6,157 nucleotides of DNA, taken from contig VBPK01000023.1 of NCBI GenBank assembly GCA_005877225.1, forward strand, positions 1-6,157. Reading direction: 5' to 3'. Shown here in pieces: positions 5,907-6,157 of this stretch. Made by a program: the position numbers and the translations under genes. The number at the start of each line of letters is the position of its first letter. Within the stretch, counting starts at the first letter, position 1. The notes beneath the pieces were generated by a model, which was given only the letters and a program-made list of their open reading frames with translations, was not told the origin of the DNA and did no database searches. Source of the stretch: Nitrososphaerota archaeon. GTDB lineage: Archaea; Thermoproteota; Nitrososphaeria; Nitrososphaerales; Gagatemarchaeaceae.

Positions 5907-6157
5907 GGGGATAGATGTGGAAGTCACAGTGAATGTTCCCCCTACCGCGACCAGTCGGAGGCAATTGGTGTGCGTGTCCGGTCAAGTGTCAGAGCTTGAA
6001 GAATCGACGGGCACAGAGCGGGCTCGCGTCGATGGGTGGTGGACGGCAGTCCTGCTCGAGATGGATTTCTATACACCTAGCTCCCTCCTGATCTCTAGAT
6101 TCCTTGCTCTCGTTACGTAACGGCGAAATATGTAGCATTTGGAGGAATGAGAGAGTA
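5907..6157. other. Right-end stretch with no convincing gene
   Basis: No convincing intact gene is visible. On the + strand a GTG at 5869, with GGTGA five bases upstream, opens an 83-codon frame to a TAA at 6118-6120. Its peptide has no family I recognise and it runs over the - strand remnant. On the - strand several frames are open for 40-60 codons, broken by TGA stops. One of them opens at a GTG after a GGAGGG purine run. The pattern fits decayed coding DNA or plain intergenic sequence. No tRNA or repeat array is present. Confidence 0.4.
6111..6122. promoter_or_regulatory. Perfect 12-bp palindrome, possible operator
   Basis: CGTTACGTAACG equals its own reverse complement. A short AT-rich segment (6126-6131) and GGAGGA (6141-6146) follow, so it could lie in the control region of a + strand gene that starts beyond the window. 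A dimeric regulator could bind such a site, but no second copy is seen in the window and the role is inference. Confidence 0.25.

Noticed and set aside
5869..6120. 83-codon + strand frame starting at GTG with GGTGA upstream
   Set aside because: The start signal is fair, but the peptide matches no family I know, codon third positions look less biased than in the neighbours, and it overlaps the - strand remnant. It is not strong enough to call as a gene.
6130..6157. Gene start at the right edge (GGAGGA then ATG at 6147)
   Set aside because: The purine run touches the ATG with no spacing, and too few codons remain in the window to judge.

Overview
The window looks like a piece of a GC-rich archaeal chromosome. 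The archaeal markers are a eukaryote-type ribosomal protein eL38, a beta-CASP metallo-beta-lactamase ribonuclease of the aCPSF2 type, an archaeosine-type tRNA-guanine transglycosylase, a presenilin/SPP-like membrane protein, and TATA-box promoters placed for leaderless or short-leader transcripts. In archaea, eL38 is found mainly in the TACK/Asgard branch, so I lean towards a TACK lineage (Nitrososphaeria or a relative). That placement is inference. I see no phage, insertion sequence, CRISPR array or tRNA.

Layout from left to right. Positions 1 to about 80 hold a non-coding stretch that resembles the 3' end of RNase P RNA, on the + strand. It is followed at once by eL38 (87-302, +). The 3' end of eL38 overlaps the 3' end of a convergent presenilin-like membrane protein (282-1067, -). 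That gene is translationally coupled, by a TTGA stop/start overlap, to the aCPSF2-like nuclease upstream of it (1064-2320, -). A 207-bp gap with a possible TATA box separates the nuclease from the transglycosylase (2528-4114, -). The transglycosylase is divergent from a PMT-family (GT39-like) membrane glycosyltransferase (4178-5749, +), and one quasi-palindromic TATA element sits between the two starts. The last 400 bp hold a short protein-like reading frame with no good start on the - strand, probably a gene remnant, and a perfect 12-bp palindrome.

Functionally, the left two thirds is mostly RNA metabolism and translation: tRNA 5' maturation (RNase P RNA), the ribosome (eL38), RNA 3'-end cleavage (aCPSF2-like) and tRNA G15 modification (TgtA). 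The two membrane proteins stand apart: a presenilin-like protein that seems to lack one catalytic helix, and a surface-glycosylation enzyme.

Nothing here amounts to a clear new multi-gene system. The observations most worth a second look are the presenilin homologue without a GxGD motif, the transglycosylase with no visible PUA domain but an Arg/Ser tail, the shared TATA box that moves the transglycosylase start, and the decayed reading frame at the right end.
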